Shown: positions 1 through 10,403, counted from the first letter of the stretch. The stretch is 64,000 nt of DNA from Albugo candida (GCA_040437565.1 JBDOQK010000053.1:62001-126000); one strand, 5' to 3'. Notes: generated from the sequence alone by a model not told the origin. Numbers and translations: made by a program.

Positions 1-1070
1 TCAAACTCTTTCATTTCAGTCTGAGAATTCTCTATTTTTTGCTTTTTACCAGGCCGAGTCGAGTCTTCTACATGCTGCACGATACCTTCATCACAAAACA
101 AAACTGTATTCAGCCGCTGTTTTGCATATATCGAGTGCTGGCATGTCCGTGCGTTGATATCAAACACGTGGACCATCCTGTCCAGTCCGACTGCTGCCAA
201 ATATGGTAAAGTCGGATGGCGCGACAAGCTGCGAATAGCTCCATCTGGTCCGAGGAATCGTCCGAGATGTTTTAGCGTTCGAAGGTCCAACACGTCCAAA
301 CAGCCTGTCGTATCCGCCGCATACACATGCAATCCATTTGGATCGACGCACAACGCGTTGATCGGATGGTCGCCAAAATCGATGCTCTGTATGGGACGTC
401 TCTGTGTATTTGTGTCATACAAACGGATTTGATGATACCCTGTTCCAACTACAAGTCGATGACCGTTGCTGTTGCCTTGTGAGAGAAATTCGATATCTTT
501 TACCCAAACGGGAACTCGTAATTGCAGTTTATCAAACGGAACATTTTTGGCTCGAAATACTATTTGTTGTGTTTCCAACGACCAAATTTGTGCATCGACT
601 TCTTTTCCACCAATTGCAAAGTGTCTCTGCACACTTTGAGCATCTTTTTGTGGTTCGAGTCGCATGCACTCTATTCGCTCGCTCAATTTGATCACATTGC
701 CAAGTTGGTTCGTGGACGGGTTATACTCTGACACGATTCCAGAGTCCGTCACATGAAGAACAGAGCCTTTGTCTCTAATTATGTCCAAGCCAACACATTT
801 TCCTTCTTCTATTTCACTCGTCCAATTTGGGATACATTCCGACAACCGTTCATGGCGTACAGTCAGGTTCTCAATGTAGCCATTGGCTCGAGCGAGGACT
901 ATAGAATTACACGCTTGTGTGGGATTCTGATCCGCTTTGTGCCAACACATATGCTGTATCCCATGAGATCGACATTGGCTTTTCGTGCCAGTAGATAGGA
1001 TAATCTGTTCTTTTTTCTCTAATGCGATTGATTTAAGTAAACCTGTTTCGTCTCCGACCAAAACACGCAT
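1..1070 (-). CDS. WDR74: WDR74/Nsa1-like WD40 ribosome biogenesis protein (partial, 3' end beyond window)
   Basis: An open frame runs from the ATG at 1070 to the window edge without a stop (356 codons), so the C-terminus is missing. In the family this nucleolar beta-propeller works in early 60S ribosome assembly with the NVL/Mtr4 machinery. The stretch VPVWVKDIEFL followed by VVGTGYHQIRLYDT, QRRPIQSIDFGDHPINAL, DTTGCLDVLDLR and YLAAVGLDRMVHVFD is the characteristic order of WDR74/Nsa1. The tail begins to turn lysine-rich near the edge. No intron is seen. It is divergent from the PEX14-SDR gene, with only about 100 bp between the two starts, so a shared promoter is likely. I am confident of the family. 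Confidence 0.88.
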   Translation of the reverse strand, partial: MRVLVGDETGLLKSIALEKKEQIILSTGTKSQCRSHGIQHMCWHKADQNPTQACNSIVLARANGYIENLTVRHERLSECIPNWTSEIEEGKCVGLDIIRDKGSVLHVTDSGIVSEYNPSTNQLGNVIKLSERIECMRLEPQKDAQSVQRHFAIGGKEVDAQIWSLETQQIVFRAKNVPFDKLQLRVPVWVKDIEFLSQGNSNGHRLVVGTGYHQIRLYDTNTQRRPIQSIDFGDHPINALCVDPNGLHVYAADTTGCLDVLDLRTLKHLGRFLGPDGAIRSLSRHPTLPYLAAVGLDRMVHVFDINARTCQHSIYAKQRLNTVLFCDEGIVQHVEDSTRPGKKQKIENSQTEMKEF

Positions 1071-1169
1071 GCTGACTTGTGTGATTTGAGCCAATCGATT
1101 AGTCTATCAATAAAGTTGATTCATTATGCGGCCAATCAGATGCTCAAAATTAATTAGATTTTGAAGGAA

Positions 1170-2208
1170 ATGTCCACAACTGATCGAAAAAAATTGATCG
1201 ACCAAAGCGTTCGCTTCCTACAACATCCGACTGTGCGAGACACTCCGCTGTCGGAGAAATTGAAATTTCTTGAGAAAAAAGGGCTGACGTCTCAGGTGAT
1301 GTTTCGAACGTGAACGGATTGCGCTGATGTCTGATCACATTGCGCGGCAGGAAATCACAAGAGCTTTGAAGGAGTATGAAGAAGCCGTCTCCAGCCAGAC
1401 AAATCAGATTGCTTCATCGATGGTATTGAGCGTGATTTCTATATGGGTTATAAGCAGTATTTCGAGTTATGTGCAAATGTAGACTGGTCTAACGAGCGGT
1501 TCTCGACTGCTCGATCGAGTTGGCGTCATTGTTGGAGGCCTTTCGGAATTCGGGTACCTTGTGTCGCTTCGATTATCTCAAGAAGGAGCAAAACTCTCCG
1601 TTGTGGACCTAGCTTCCAGGAAAGGTATCGGGAAACAACACGAAACCGATTGGAAGATCTTTTATGGCGAATCTTACGATTGGGATTTTTTCGATACATC
1701 ATACAAAACCATCGCCAACGAGTTTGATCGAATTGATTTTATTGTCAACTGTATACCAATACAAAACATTCCAATTCACAGACTCGTTGACCAAAATACT
1801 ACGATACAAGACAATCTTTTCGGAAAAGCAGCGCACGCAACGTTCTTGAGCTGCAAACGAGCCATTCATCAAATGCTGACGCAACAGAAAGAGAGCATCT
1901 GCGGTCGAATTCTTAACGTGATAACAGGTCACATCAAACACTCGTCCAAAGAGAGCTTTGAGGCAGCGGTACTCCGTCACCTCACCCACTATATTGCGAC
2001 CGAGTACGGGCCGAAAGGAATTCTTTGCAATAATATCGCAATTGATTCGACATTCTTTCCAGCGCTTTCAACCTGCGGGATAGATCAGCCACCGTCATCA
2101 GAATTTATAAAGTATGGAGAAGATGCAACCAACATGGTGCTTCATTTTGTTTCTGACCAAATTCGATGTATGAAAGGCGTAAGTGTAGTGCTACATGAGA
2201 ATGCTTAA
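1170..2208 (+). CDS. PEX14 N-domain fused to a short-chain dehydrogenase-like domain
   Basis: I read three exons (1170-1295, 1351-1422, 1483-2208; introns of 55 and 60 nt) giving 307 aa. Residues 5-50 (RKKLIDQSVRFLQHP ... LKFLEKKGLT) are the PEX14 N-terminal domain that docks the PTS1 receptor PEX5 and PEX19 at the peroxisome. From about residue 70 the protein is a Rossmann-like short-chain dehydrogenase: GVIVGGLSEFGYLVSLRLSQ, then VNCIP, then YIATEYGPKGILCNNIAID. The usual TGxxxGxG and YxxxK motifs are degenerate, so catalysis is doubtful. The PEX14 transmembrane and coiled-coil parts are absent. If the second intron is not removed, an in-frame TAG at 1480 would separate the halves; the intron has good GT..TAG ends and keeps frame, so I favour one fused protein. 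Confidence 0.7.
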
Positions 2209-2293
2209 CACAATGATAACACGCTATGACGGATATGATATTGACATAACGATTGTTAACTAACGTTGAGGCAACGGTAACCAGCCGCTGAAA

Positions 2294-2833
2294 ATGATTA
2301 GAATTCGGAGCATTTTGTCGTCATTGCCGCGAGCGAATGCGAATAGAACGCAGTCATTTCCTTCGATATTGAAGAAACTCAACGCACCGTATTCGTCGAC
2401 CAGCGATTTTCAATACGTTGCTCCTCCTAGAGTTTCCAGAGAAACAACCTACCGATTCGGACTGAAATTGGATGATCCTGATCAAGTACCCGCAGAAATT
2501 CGAGACAGCCCATCTTTTTCGCAATTAAAGGCCATTTTGAGCCTTTCCAACGCTTCAAAACGGGAACTGAACCAAGCACAAGTCGCCAAAGCTGTGGAAA
2601 CATTTCAACGCTTTCCAGGTGACACGGGATCAACAGAAGTTCAGATCGCAGTTATGACACAAAAAGTCGCCCGACTTACGGAACATGTAAAGACACATCG
2701 CAAAGACAATCACTCTCGTCGTGGTCTTTTGATTTTGGTGCAGAAACGAAAGAAATTGATCAAATATTTACGACGTGAGAATTTGTCAAAGTTTAGAGCG
2801 GTTGTAGGCGCTTTAGGATTACGCTTTTCGTAA
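2294..2833 (+). CDS. MRPS15: Mitochondrial small-subunit ribosomal protein uS15m
   Basis: A single-exon gene of 179 aa. The first 45 residues are rich in Arg, Ser and Ala with almost no acidic residues, as expected for a mitochondrial presequence. Residues 88-175 are the S15 fold: FQRFPGDTGSTEVQIAVMT, LTEHVKTHRKDNHSRRGL and KRKKLIKYLRR match the 16S rRNA-binding S15 signature. The protein binds the central domain of the small-subunit rRNA. It lies 85 bp downstream of the PEX14-SDR gene and converges on the nitrilase gene. Confidence 0.93.
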   Translation: MIRIRSILSSLPRANANRTQSFPSILKKLNAPYSSTSDFQYVAPPRVSRETTYRFGLKLDDPDQVPAEIRDSPSFSQLKAILSLSNASKRELNQAQVAKAVETFQRFPGDTGSTEVQIAVMTQKVARLTEHVKTHRKDNHSRRGLLILVQKRKKLIKYLRRENLSKFRAVVGALGLRFS

Positions 2834-2940
2834 CCTAATACTTCTTATTCGTTTCATTGGATTTGGATACGTTGTACACGCTGACAGTATCCATTTGACA
2901 TTACATTTCGTCAGATACCACACAAAAAAGGACCGGTCGA

Positions 2941-4010
2941 TCAGCCGTCTCGAGTCGTAATCGACCGATAGATCTCAGGTCTTCGATCTCGTAATAGACC
3001 CCAACTAGCTCGTCGGATGTGATACTTTTCCAAATCAAATGTCTCTACTAAAACTCCTTCGGATTCTCGATCGGCTACTTTTAGCAACTCTCCTGTCTGC
3101 CCCGTTATGAAGGAAGATCCAGTAAAAGTCACTTGTGCACCGTCCATTGTTTCTGTACCCACGCGATTCGATGCTATTACTGGTACCATATTTGCTGCAG
3201 CGTGTCCTTGCAAGACACGTTGCCATTGATCGCGTGGATCATTCCGCAGATCATATAGACTTGATCCCATCGCGCTGGTAAAAAACAGGATTTCCGCACC
3301 GTGTAGTACCAATCCTCGAGCCACTTCAGGATACCATTGATCGGATCCGATTGCAACACCGATCCGCCCATATCGCTGCAAAGCGTCAACTCATTACACT
3401 AAACAAAATTTGTGGTTCTTCACGTACCGTCTTGAACGCTCGAAATGGTTCATCAGAGGGCGAGAAATAATACTTTTCATTGTACCCCAAGCGATCGCTA
3501 ATGTGATGTTTTCGTATCGTTCCGAGAATGGAGCCATCTGCGTCGATGATCGCACAGGAATTATAATACGAGTTGTGGTGTCTCTCAAAAAAGGATATTG
3601 GAAGAACAACGCGCAACTCTTTCGCTAGCGATGCCATTCTTCGAATCAGTGACGAGTCAGCCACCGTAGTTGCTAATTGAAAATGGGCAGCGTTTGTTTC
3701 AATCGGAAAATATCCAAAGTGAAATAATTCTTGGAGTAGAACGATTTGTGCCCCTCGAGAAGCCGCAATGCGAATAAGTGACTCCGCTTTCTTCAAGTTC
3801 TCTTCCTGTAAGGCGCAGCACATTTGCGTAGCTGCAACCGTTATAACCTGGTACAAGCCAAGGACATGGTAACGCGTGATGGAAATAAAGTACGAGAATG
3901 TATACCCTTTCATACGTTGAGTCCTTTGACATGAAAGCACACGATAGATTGTCTAACGCCTTTTTTTGAGAAGCCGAGCTTTGCGAGGACACAGAACCTG
4001 ATCGATGCAT
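2941..4010 (-). CDS. N-carbamoylputrescine amidase-like nitrilase-fold protein lacking the catalytic Cys
   Basis: Three exons (4010-3906, 3847-3428, 3375-2941; introns 58 and 52 nt) close in frame to 319 aa; an internal Met at residue 27 would give the usual family length of about 293. The fold is carbon-nitrogen hydrolase, closest to plant and bacterial N-carbamoylputrescine amidase (LLQELF, LAKELRVVLPISFFE, RKHHISD, NEKYYFSP, GSDQWYPEVARGLVLHGAEILF, RASWGLLRDRRPEIY). The Glu (QELF), Lys (RKHH) and second Glu (NEKYY) of the catalytic set are present, but the expected Cys-Trp before DQW is Gly-Ser (codons GGA TCC near 3342). It is therefore probably not an amidase, unless the assembly is wrong here. 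Function unknown. Confidence 0.85.
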
Positions 4011-4094
4011 ATCTCTACTTATGGGAATTATATATATTAAAGCAGTATTACCATCAAAATCGAAAAGTATAGTGGTGTAATAAGATGTATTCTG

Positions 4095-4884
4095 TCATAC
4101 AATCACACCAATATATCGAGCTGTAGAGTATTTAGCTGTTAATTGCGGCCAATGTACGACGAATTCATCAGCAAATAGATAGAGTAATTTGCCAGTTAGA
4201 GACAAACTAGTGACTCTAGCAAAACTCTCACAGAATAAGATTTTGGGATTGAATAGTATCCCGACAAAATGATACAGCTTGACAGCTACACAAACTGGCA
4301 CAGATGTTCCTAAGGAAGGGAGTCAGACTACTTGTTATTTCTGATGATGCCGGAATGTACCTGGTCCATTACACAGCAGTAAGTCAGGTCGTTGGGTCCA
4401 AATGATGTGGAAACAAATGATAAGTGAGTGAAGCGTAGTCCAAATCGATGTGAGCCAAGATTGCCCGACCTACGTCCCATTCGATCACTCTTAACATCGA
4501 CAAGGAGATAACAATTACCTCACGGCTTCGTGGAATGACGATAAATTGATCGTTCGGGTGTAGATGTCTATCGAGTTTTGTCTTTTCGATACTCGTACTA
4601 TCTGATGAGGCCACAACGAATGTTATCGGAGAGTAGATTTCTGTATCTAATTTTCTTATCAGCTGTAGCATCTCAGTGGTGTGGCCACCGGATCCCAATA
4701 CTATCATTGTTCGAATCGTTCGAGACGGCTTTTGTTCATGTTTTTCCTCCGATTGACGATTCCTTAAAAGGGAGTTCTGCTGTAATAATAGTGTTTTCAA
4801 TCTCTGCGGAATGAGAGTGCTCCATCCTCGCCAAAGAACGAAAAAAATAAGTAGAATTATTACAACGGCAGCCACCATCTCCAA
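4095..4884 (-). CDS. ALG14: ALG14, membrane anchor subunit of the dolichol-PP-GlcNAc GlcNAc-transferase
   Basis: Three exons (4884-4519, 4469-4361, 4309-4095; introns 49 and 51 nt) give 229 aa. The N-terminus is a hydrophobic anchor (residues 3-20). MIVLGSGGHTTEMLQLI, VIPRSREVGQSWLTSIWTT, RPDLLLCNGPGTSVPVC and CESFARVTSLSLTGKLLY are the ordered family motifs. ALG14 recruits catalytic ALG13 to the cytosolic ER face for the second step of N-glycan precursor synthesis. Only the first exon is obvious as a long ORF; the other two are needed for the conserved motifs. It is divergent from the MGSY gene at 5.4 kb across about 500 bp. Confidence 0.9.
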
Positions 4885-5402
4885 TCGGCGTACTTAAAAG
4901 TGCGCTCCCTTTAAGTTCACAGTTCAGTAGCGCGTATGTGGTGTCATTACAACGTCGTGTGCGGATGCCCATCCACTTTAATGAAATATAGAAAAGCGTT
5001 AATGTCGTGAGACCATCGTCTTTGAAAATTCATGTCGTTCTGATGTTATTGGAGCCTTAAGGGTAGCCGCTTGTTTGTAGCGATATTCCATTCTACAACT
5101 TGATGAAAGTAGCCACTAGAGAGCTGATCGTCGTGTGCTGTGTATGTATACGTGAAGATCCTTAGAAGTGTCGCATGTGTCGCCGCATCGCGTTTACAAG
5201 TACTCGATGAGTAATCAGTGGGGAGAGACGTATGTACCTGACGATCGTCAAACATGAAAATCCACCTTAGTTATCCCAAGTGACTTGTCACTAGCGTTCG
5301 CTACCACGTTACAATCGCGTTCGCCTGGTGACCGTATCTCGAGCCTCATAGTCTTCAAATCTCACTTTGCTATTTGCTCCTCAGAATTCAAGTGAAAATA
5401 CG
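4885..5402. other. Intergenic region between ALG14 and the first MGSY gene
   Basis: About 520 bp between divergent starts. I see no coding exon with recognisable similarity and no structured RNA. It must carry both promoters. Confidence 0.5.
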
Positions 5403-5966
5403 ATGGGCTCTTATATTGGCATAGCCAATGATTCTTACAGTGATTTCCATTGCAAAATAGAGCGCGATTTTGAGGCAATGAAATTGGAGCTGCGTATTGG
5501 AGGATTTGCAGCCTTGTTACTGCCATTCTTGGTCACTCCTGTAATGTTCGCGCTTGTTGGTTCGGTCGCACTATTTGGTGGGTCCCTCGTCGCTTTACAT
5601 TCGGTATCTCATCATATGGGCAAGCCGGCAGGTGTAGTCCAAGGTGCTAGTGGCGTTGTATCTCCTAACGCTGCGAATTTTTCCGATATTGTGCGTGCAA
5701 CTATCGATAAGAAATTGAAGGAGAAAGGATTTCACTTTATCAAGTCGCATGGAAAATACACTTCAGAAAAAATGATGCCGTTCAAATGGAGATCGATTGT
5801 ATGTTATTCATACTCGACGGAAGTGGACAGACTCGTTGTTAAGATATACAGAAAAGGTGCCGTGTTCAGTGCCTTCAAACATAACAACGTCAATTGGAAT
5901 TTAATATCGTCGATTATGGAAGAGCAACCTGAAGTCGTCAACATAGTCAATCGCCGAACTTCTTAG
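5403..5966 (+). CDS. MGSY-family protein 1 (oomycete orphan family)
   Basis: A single exon of 187 aa, counted from the ATG that gives MGSYIGIANDS; an in-frame upstream ATG at 5367 is not shared with the paralogues. It is similar to the proteins at 7041 and 35726: MGSY-x2-I-x-ND, a Cys near residue 18, a hydrophobic Gly/Ala-rich stretch (about 33-65) able to span a membrane twice, then a tail with GKYTSEKMMPFKWRSIVCY. Gly2 followed by S-Y-I-G fits an N-myristoylation site. There is no cleavable signal peptide. I recall similar hypothetical proteins in Phytophthora but know no function. Confidence 0.75.
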   Translation: MGSYIGIANDSYSDFHCKIERDFEAMKLELRIGGFAALLLPFLVTPVMFALVGSVALFGGSLVALHSVSHHMGKPAGVVQGASGVVSPNAANFSDIVRATIDKKLKEKGFHFIKSHGKYTSEKMMPFKWRSIVCYSYSTEVDRLVVKIYRKGAVFSAFKHNNVNWNLISSIMEEQPEVVNIVNRRTS

Positions 5967-7040
5967 ACCTTGCGGGTTGAGTCAAGTAATATGATGACAC
6001 CAAAATGATCACATATCCACTCGATGTGATTTTATCGTCAAGTCTCAGTAATCGATACATTGCGCAGCTTCTCCTATGCGATTTATACACAGCACTCGTT
6101 TTCAGATAAGAAATCTTTCGCATATCGTCGCTACTAATGAAAACACGTGTTTTTGGCAACCCATGCGGATCGTCAAATTTCAATTGTTTATCGATGGAAA
6201 CCATATCAAAAATATGCAACATTTAAAGTGCGAATACCTTCCTTGTAAATGTGTTGTATGAGTGATTGTAAAGGCTACTTTGATCTTTGACATCTCTTAT
6301 AGGCAGTACACGATATTCAATAAAATACGTCGCTGTGAGCGAGTCACCAGCTGGTCTACTCCTCGCCATAGCGACGTCGAGTAAATGTCCCGAATGAGTA
6401 GCGTAGGATAGCCGCTGTTTTCTTGCTTGATAGCTGGACATAATAGATATCCGGATGACCGAGGTACTGCGCCTTAATGACACATTCACATACTATGTCT
6501 CTCCCACGCTATCGAATGTGATCGTATACAGAGGACATGTAATTTCACTGGCAACATAGAGCAACACGGCGAATGACATATTCAATCGATTAGGGAGATC
6601 TTCTTGAGGCTAGTAGCACTGATAATCAAGAATATATGTTGTGCCATTGGACGCGACATTGCGAGTAACAATCCGCGATTTGCACTGCTTCTTCCCGTAA
6701 AACATTCCTCAGCAGGAAATCTTATCGTCTCAAGAGCGCGTTCGAGGTAAAGGAGAAGCTTAAAGTTGCGTGGTAGCCCTTAAAACTGAACGCATCCCAC
6801 TACGCTCATTCCATATTTTTGAAAAAGATACAATCACACAACGCAATAGTAAGAGTCCAGTGAGATCGTTCGACAAATAATCCAACTAATGATTTCCTAA
6901 TGACCGGAAAAAGGTGACTTATCGTCGCGTTCGGACGCAAAAGGTTTGACATTTTACATTTTACACGATCAACGACAATTTCTCGTGACCTCTTACAATC
7001 TCATTCAAAATCTGCAGTTTGGAAGACAAGTGAATACACA
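5967..7040. other. Gene-poor spacer between the two MGSY genes, possibly with a decayed copy
   Basis: About 1.07 kb without a convincing gene. On the minus strand, 6489-6223 encodes an 88-aa frame whose middle (SGHLLDVAMARS ... GDSLTATYFIEYRVLP) weakly resembles the C-terminal half of the MGSY proteins. This could be a relic of a third local copy or chance. No N-terminal MGSY motif is found nearby. Confidence 0.3.
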
Positions 7041-7619
7041 ATGGGGTCCTATGTCAGCATCATTAATGATACTCCCAGCGAGGCTTATTGTAGAGTCGAT
7101 AACACACTTACATTGAAAAAAGCATTAGCTTACGCAGCTGGTGCTTCTCTTCTATCACTGCTCCTAACTAATTGTGAGATTATCCCAATTCTGACATCAT
7201 TAGGCTTGTCTTCAATGCTTCTGACCGCTTCAGTATTGATACCTTCTCAGCGGAGCATGACCGCAGAGTTTATACGAAGTGTCGGTGCCACTGTACCTCA
7301 CGATGCGAGAGATTACAGTGAACTTTTGCATGCTACTATCGATACTAGAATGCATGTGTTTGGTTTTGACTCGATTCAGCCCAAACAAATCTACACGTCC
7401 GACACATTATCGCTTTTTGTACAACGAACAGCTTATTGTTACAATTACGTCACGCAGTCCGATATGATCACCGTCCACGTATACAGTAAGAATTTTATTT
7501 CCGATGGCTCCGCAATCCATGGCGTCGATTTGTATCCATTATCTATCATTACCACAGGCTCCTCTGAAGTCGCCAACTTTTTCAACGCAATGAGTTCAAA
7601 TCAGACATCTCGAAGTTGA
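7041..7619 (+). CDS. MGSY-family protein 2
   Basis: A single exon of 192 aa, tandem to the copy at 5403 and clearly diverged from it. It starts MGSYVSIINDTPSEAYC, keeping Gly2, Tyr4, the IxND motif and the Cys at 17. Residues 28-75 are hydrophobic, and the C-terminal part (SELLHATIDTRM, YTSDTLSLF, YCYNYVTQSDMITVHVY) aligns with copy 1. G-S-Y-V-S fits N-myristoylation. No signal peptide is visible, so a cytosolic membrane face is more likely than secretion. Function unknown; the tandem pair shows local duplication. Confidence 0.75.
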   Translation: MGSYVSIINDTPSEAYCRVDNTLTLKKALAYAAGASLLSLLLTNCEIIPILTSLGLSSMLLTASVLIPSQRSMTAEFIRSVGATVPHDARDYSELLHATIDTRMHVFGFDSIQPKQIYTSDTLSLFVQRTAYCYNYVTQSDMITVHVYSKNFISDGSAIHGVDLYPLSIITTGSSEVANFFNAMSSNQTSRS

Positions 7620-8348
7620 ACAAAGTTGGAGCGGAAACACTACGAGTCACAAAGATACTTTAGCACTGTGTTAATGAGGCAATATATTATCCAGGCTTTT
7701 CCCGAGGCAAAAGCTCTATGCATATCGCCTTCTTCACGTAGTGGAATTGATCTAAAGAACGACTTTTGATTAGAGGAGCAGCACTAGTGTTTCTTACTAT
7801 GAAACAGGATCATTAGTCGACCAAGCCAGGTAAGATATTCCCTCTATAAAAAAGGTTTACGAGACTGCAGTTGTAAATTAAGTTTTGACTCAAACATCCG
7901 ACGCATTGACGCCAATGTTGTGCTACTCTTTTGGCAAATGATACATGCGTGAGACTTGAAGCGTATATCTCCTTCTAAACATTGCTGACCGAGATCCGCA
8001 CTCATCAATCGTCATTGTCGACAACTATCGCGATTCGATGCAAATTGTCATGTTGAGCATCGCTTGATGTAGCAGGAAACACCGCAGAGCTATACCATAG
8101 CACATGGATAAAAGGGACTCTCAAATGGTCGATCAAGAAGCTTTCAAAAGCACAAGTAGAGCAGAGTTGACACTTTGCGATGATGCCAATTACGAAGCAG
8201 AGAACGATGAACTATCATTGCAATCACTACTTACGTTAACTGAAGCGTGCGCGAAAATAGCGTTCCCACGCCAAGCTGTGCTCCAATGAAGTCTGGCCAT
8301 TCAACACGTTCCAAGACGCAACCACATGCATCACGCCGACTTTCTTCG
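7620..8348. other. Intergenic region upstream of RABL6
   Basis: About 730 bp. An open frame at 8104-8289 (61 aa, acidic, MDKRDSQMVDQEAF...) could be a 5' exon of the RABL6 gene, but I found no clean splice into the GTPase frame. Otherwise I see nothing. Confidence 0.3.
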
Positions 8349-9753
8349 ATGACGACCATACACAATCTAAAAATCCTCATTCGTGGCGCAAAAGGAAGCG
8401 GGAAAACGTGTTTATTTCATCGATTACAAGGAANNNNNNNNNNNNNNNNNNNNNNNNNNNNNNNNNNNNNNNNNNNNNNNNNNNNNNNNNNNNNNNNNNN
8501 NNNNNNNNNNNNNNNNNNNNNNNNNNNNNNNNNTAAAAATCCTCATTCGTGGCGCAAAAGGAAGCGGGAAAACGTGTTTATTTCATCGATTACAAGGAAG
8601 ACCCATTCCTTCCGAATATCAAAGCACATATCAAATTCAAGTTGAGAAAATTCAGTGGCTGTCGAATGAATCGGTAGAGCCTGTACAGTGTGAGTTATGG
8701 GATGTTGTGGATTGCGCGTCCTCTACTGAGACCGAAATTCAGGCTTCAGCATTCGTTTTACCTCAGCATATTTCCGTGATTTCAAATGGGTCGCATACAG
8801 TTGCACCGGCTGACACAACTACTGTCAATATTTATCATCAGGCAACAAGTCTGATATTTATATTGAACATTACTGACTGGGAATCGTACACTTATGTTCG
8901 TGAAGCACTTGCACAAGTTCCTCGCCATATACCGATTGTCATACTCGGCAATTTCAGAGATAAAGGTGCAAAACGTCAAGTGTTCAAGGAGGATATCGAG
9001 GAATTGCTTAAGGCAGCTGGAATCACCGCAAATGAGGTTTTTGATGTACCCGAACCGATGTATTTCGAGTGTTGCCTGAAGAATTGCTATGGATTGAGAA
9101 CTTTACATCAGTACTTTGGCATTTCATTTTTTCATTCAAAGCTTGGAAGTTTACGGCAGCAAATATTGACTGTAGAAAAGCAGCTAACTCGGGTAAAAAG
9201 TGACGTTCAAAATAGTATAATGGAGCAGCGTTATGCTGATTATCTCAAAGAGGTCGAAGCACTTCAACGGAAATTAGAATTGGATCCCTCTGAACTAGAA
9301 GCGCGGGAAAAGTCCACTCAAGACCCTGAGGATGCTTTGATTCGTATGAGGAATGACGCGGAGGCGGTCGATCAAGATTTGCCGTCGCGCTATTCTCTCA
9401 AGGCAAACCTTTCAGATCTTAAGCTTGCATCTGATGACGACGGACCTGATCCTCATCCTTCTAGAAGCGTATTCGAAGCAGGGATGCATCTTTGTCATGG
9501 CGACAACAATGAAATAGAGAAGCATGGCGTCAACTTGAATACAGAAGTGATACCGTTGGGGATAAAGTTGGAAGATTTTCGAGTCGCAACCACGCGTCCG
9601 AGCGATTTGGACAATTTCTATTCGGACGAGGAAGATGATCATGCAGACTACGATGTGATCATCTCGCCAAAACGTCGTATAGCACAAGCAAAGGGCGCTC
9701 ATAAGCAAGCATTCCTCGACTCGGATGTTTCGTCTGATGAGATGGAACGTTGA
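8349..9753 (+). CDS. RABL6: RABL6-like GTPase (Parf), interrupted by an artificial gap
   Basis: The protein begins MTTIHNLKILIRGAKGSGKT, a P-loop (GAKGSGKT), followed by CLFHRLQGRPIPSEYQSTYQIQ, WDVVD, VPRHIPIVILGNFRDKGAKR and LHQYFGISFF, matching the GTPase domain of RABL6. The C-terminal half is charged and disordered with a coiled coil near residues 210-260, and ends with SDLDNFYSDEED, similar to the acidic segment of the human protein. The N-run 8434-8533 is flanked by the same 66 bp on both sides (8368-8433 and 8534-8599), so the real coding sequence is continuous and the P-loop is present once. The start could lie in an upstream exon. Confidence 0.85.
8434..8533. other. Assembly gap (100 N) with 66-bp duplicated flanks
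   Basis: The 66 bp before the Ns are repeated right after them. This is an unmerged contig overlap inside the RABL6 P-loop, not a biological repeat. Confidence 0.9.
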
Positions 9754-9940
9754 GAATGACGGCCAACAACGACGATGAAAGCTTTAATGACCGTCGAATT
9801 AGGGACTGCATCGATTTTGAGATAAAGGCGACATCGTGCCGAATAATAAATTGCATTCGTGGAGTAAATGGACGTGAGCCATAATCGCTACGTAAGTGGC
9901 CTCACGGTACCACGACAATCTCCTGAATCATGAATATGCG

Positions 9941-10378
9941 CTACATGGCAATTTCTTTGGCGTACTTTTCCTTTGCTTCTTTTTCCAGAACTACATTCAC
10001 TCTTCCTGTAGTTGGATCGGTTCCTAGTGGCCGTCGAAAGAGCAATATGTGCGGCTCCGGCCTACATGTGTGACAGAAAATTGTTTTTACGGACTGTGTG
10101 ACGTCAAAACGTGACTACGTACTTATGAATGGCATAATGTACCCATCCGCGACTCTGCTGTACTCCTAATTGCCGCCATTCCGCCTCTGTGAGCAATCGA
10201 TCGGGCAAACTTCGCTGCACCTCTTTTGGTAAAATCACGTGTCTAAAGAAGCGCGGGAAAGAATGTTTTAGCTGAAGATAAAAGCTTGTTGGATATTGCC
10301 TACAACAGACCTAAATTCGTACTCATCGTCGGCGTATTTCTCGGAGTATTCAATGCGCGAACTCAAGTCGTGCGTCAT
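9941..10378 (-). CDS. CKS1: Cyclin-dependent kinase regulatory subunit CKS1
   Basis: Three short exons (10378-10311, 10242-10123, 10061-9941; introns 68 and 61 nt) close to 102 aa. The translation contains IEYSEKYADDEYEFRHV, EAEWRQLGVQQSRGWVHY and HKPEPHILLFRRPL, the invariant CKS signature including the HxPEPHIL hinge. CKS proteins bind CDKs and phosphothreonine priming sites and promote multisite phosphorylation in the cell cycle. No exon is long enough to be found by ORF length. The 3' end lies about 190 bp from RABL6 and the start is 26 bp from an assembly gap. Confidence 0.95.
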
Positions 10379-10403
10379 TAGGAATGAATGTTTGGATTCA
10401 GTG

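Noticed and set aside
154-998. Overlapping plus-strand frames opposite WDR74
   Set aside because: They are antisense shadows of a continuous minus-strand WD40 frame.
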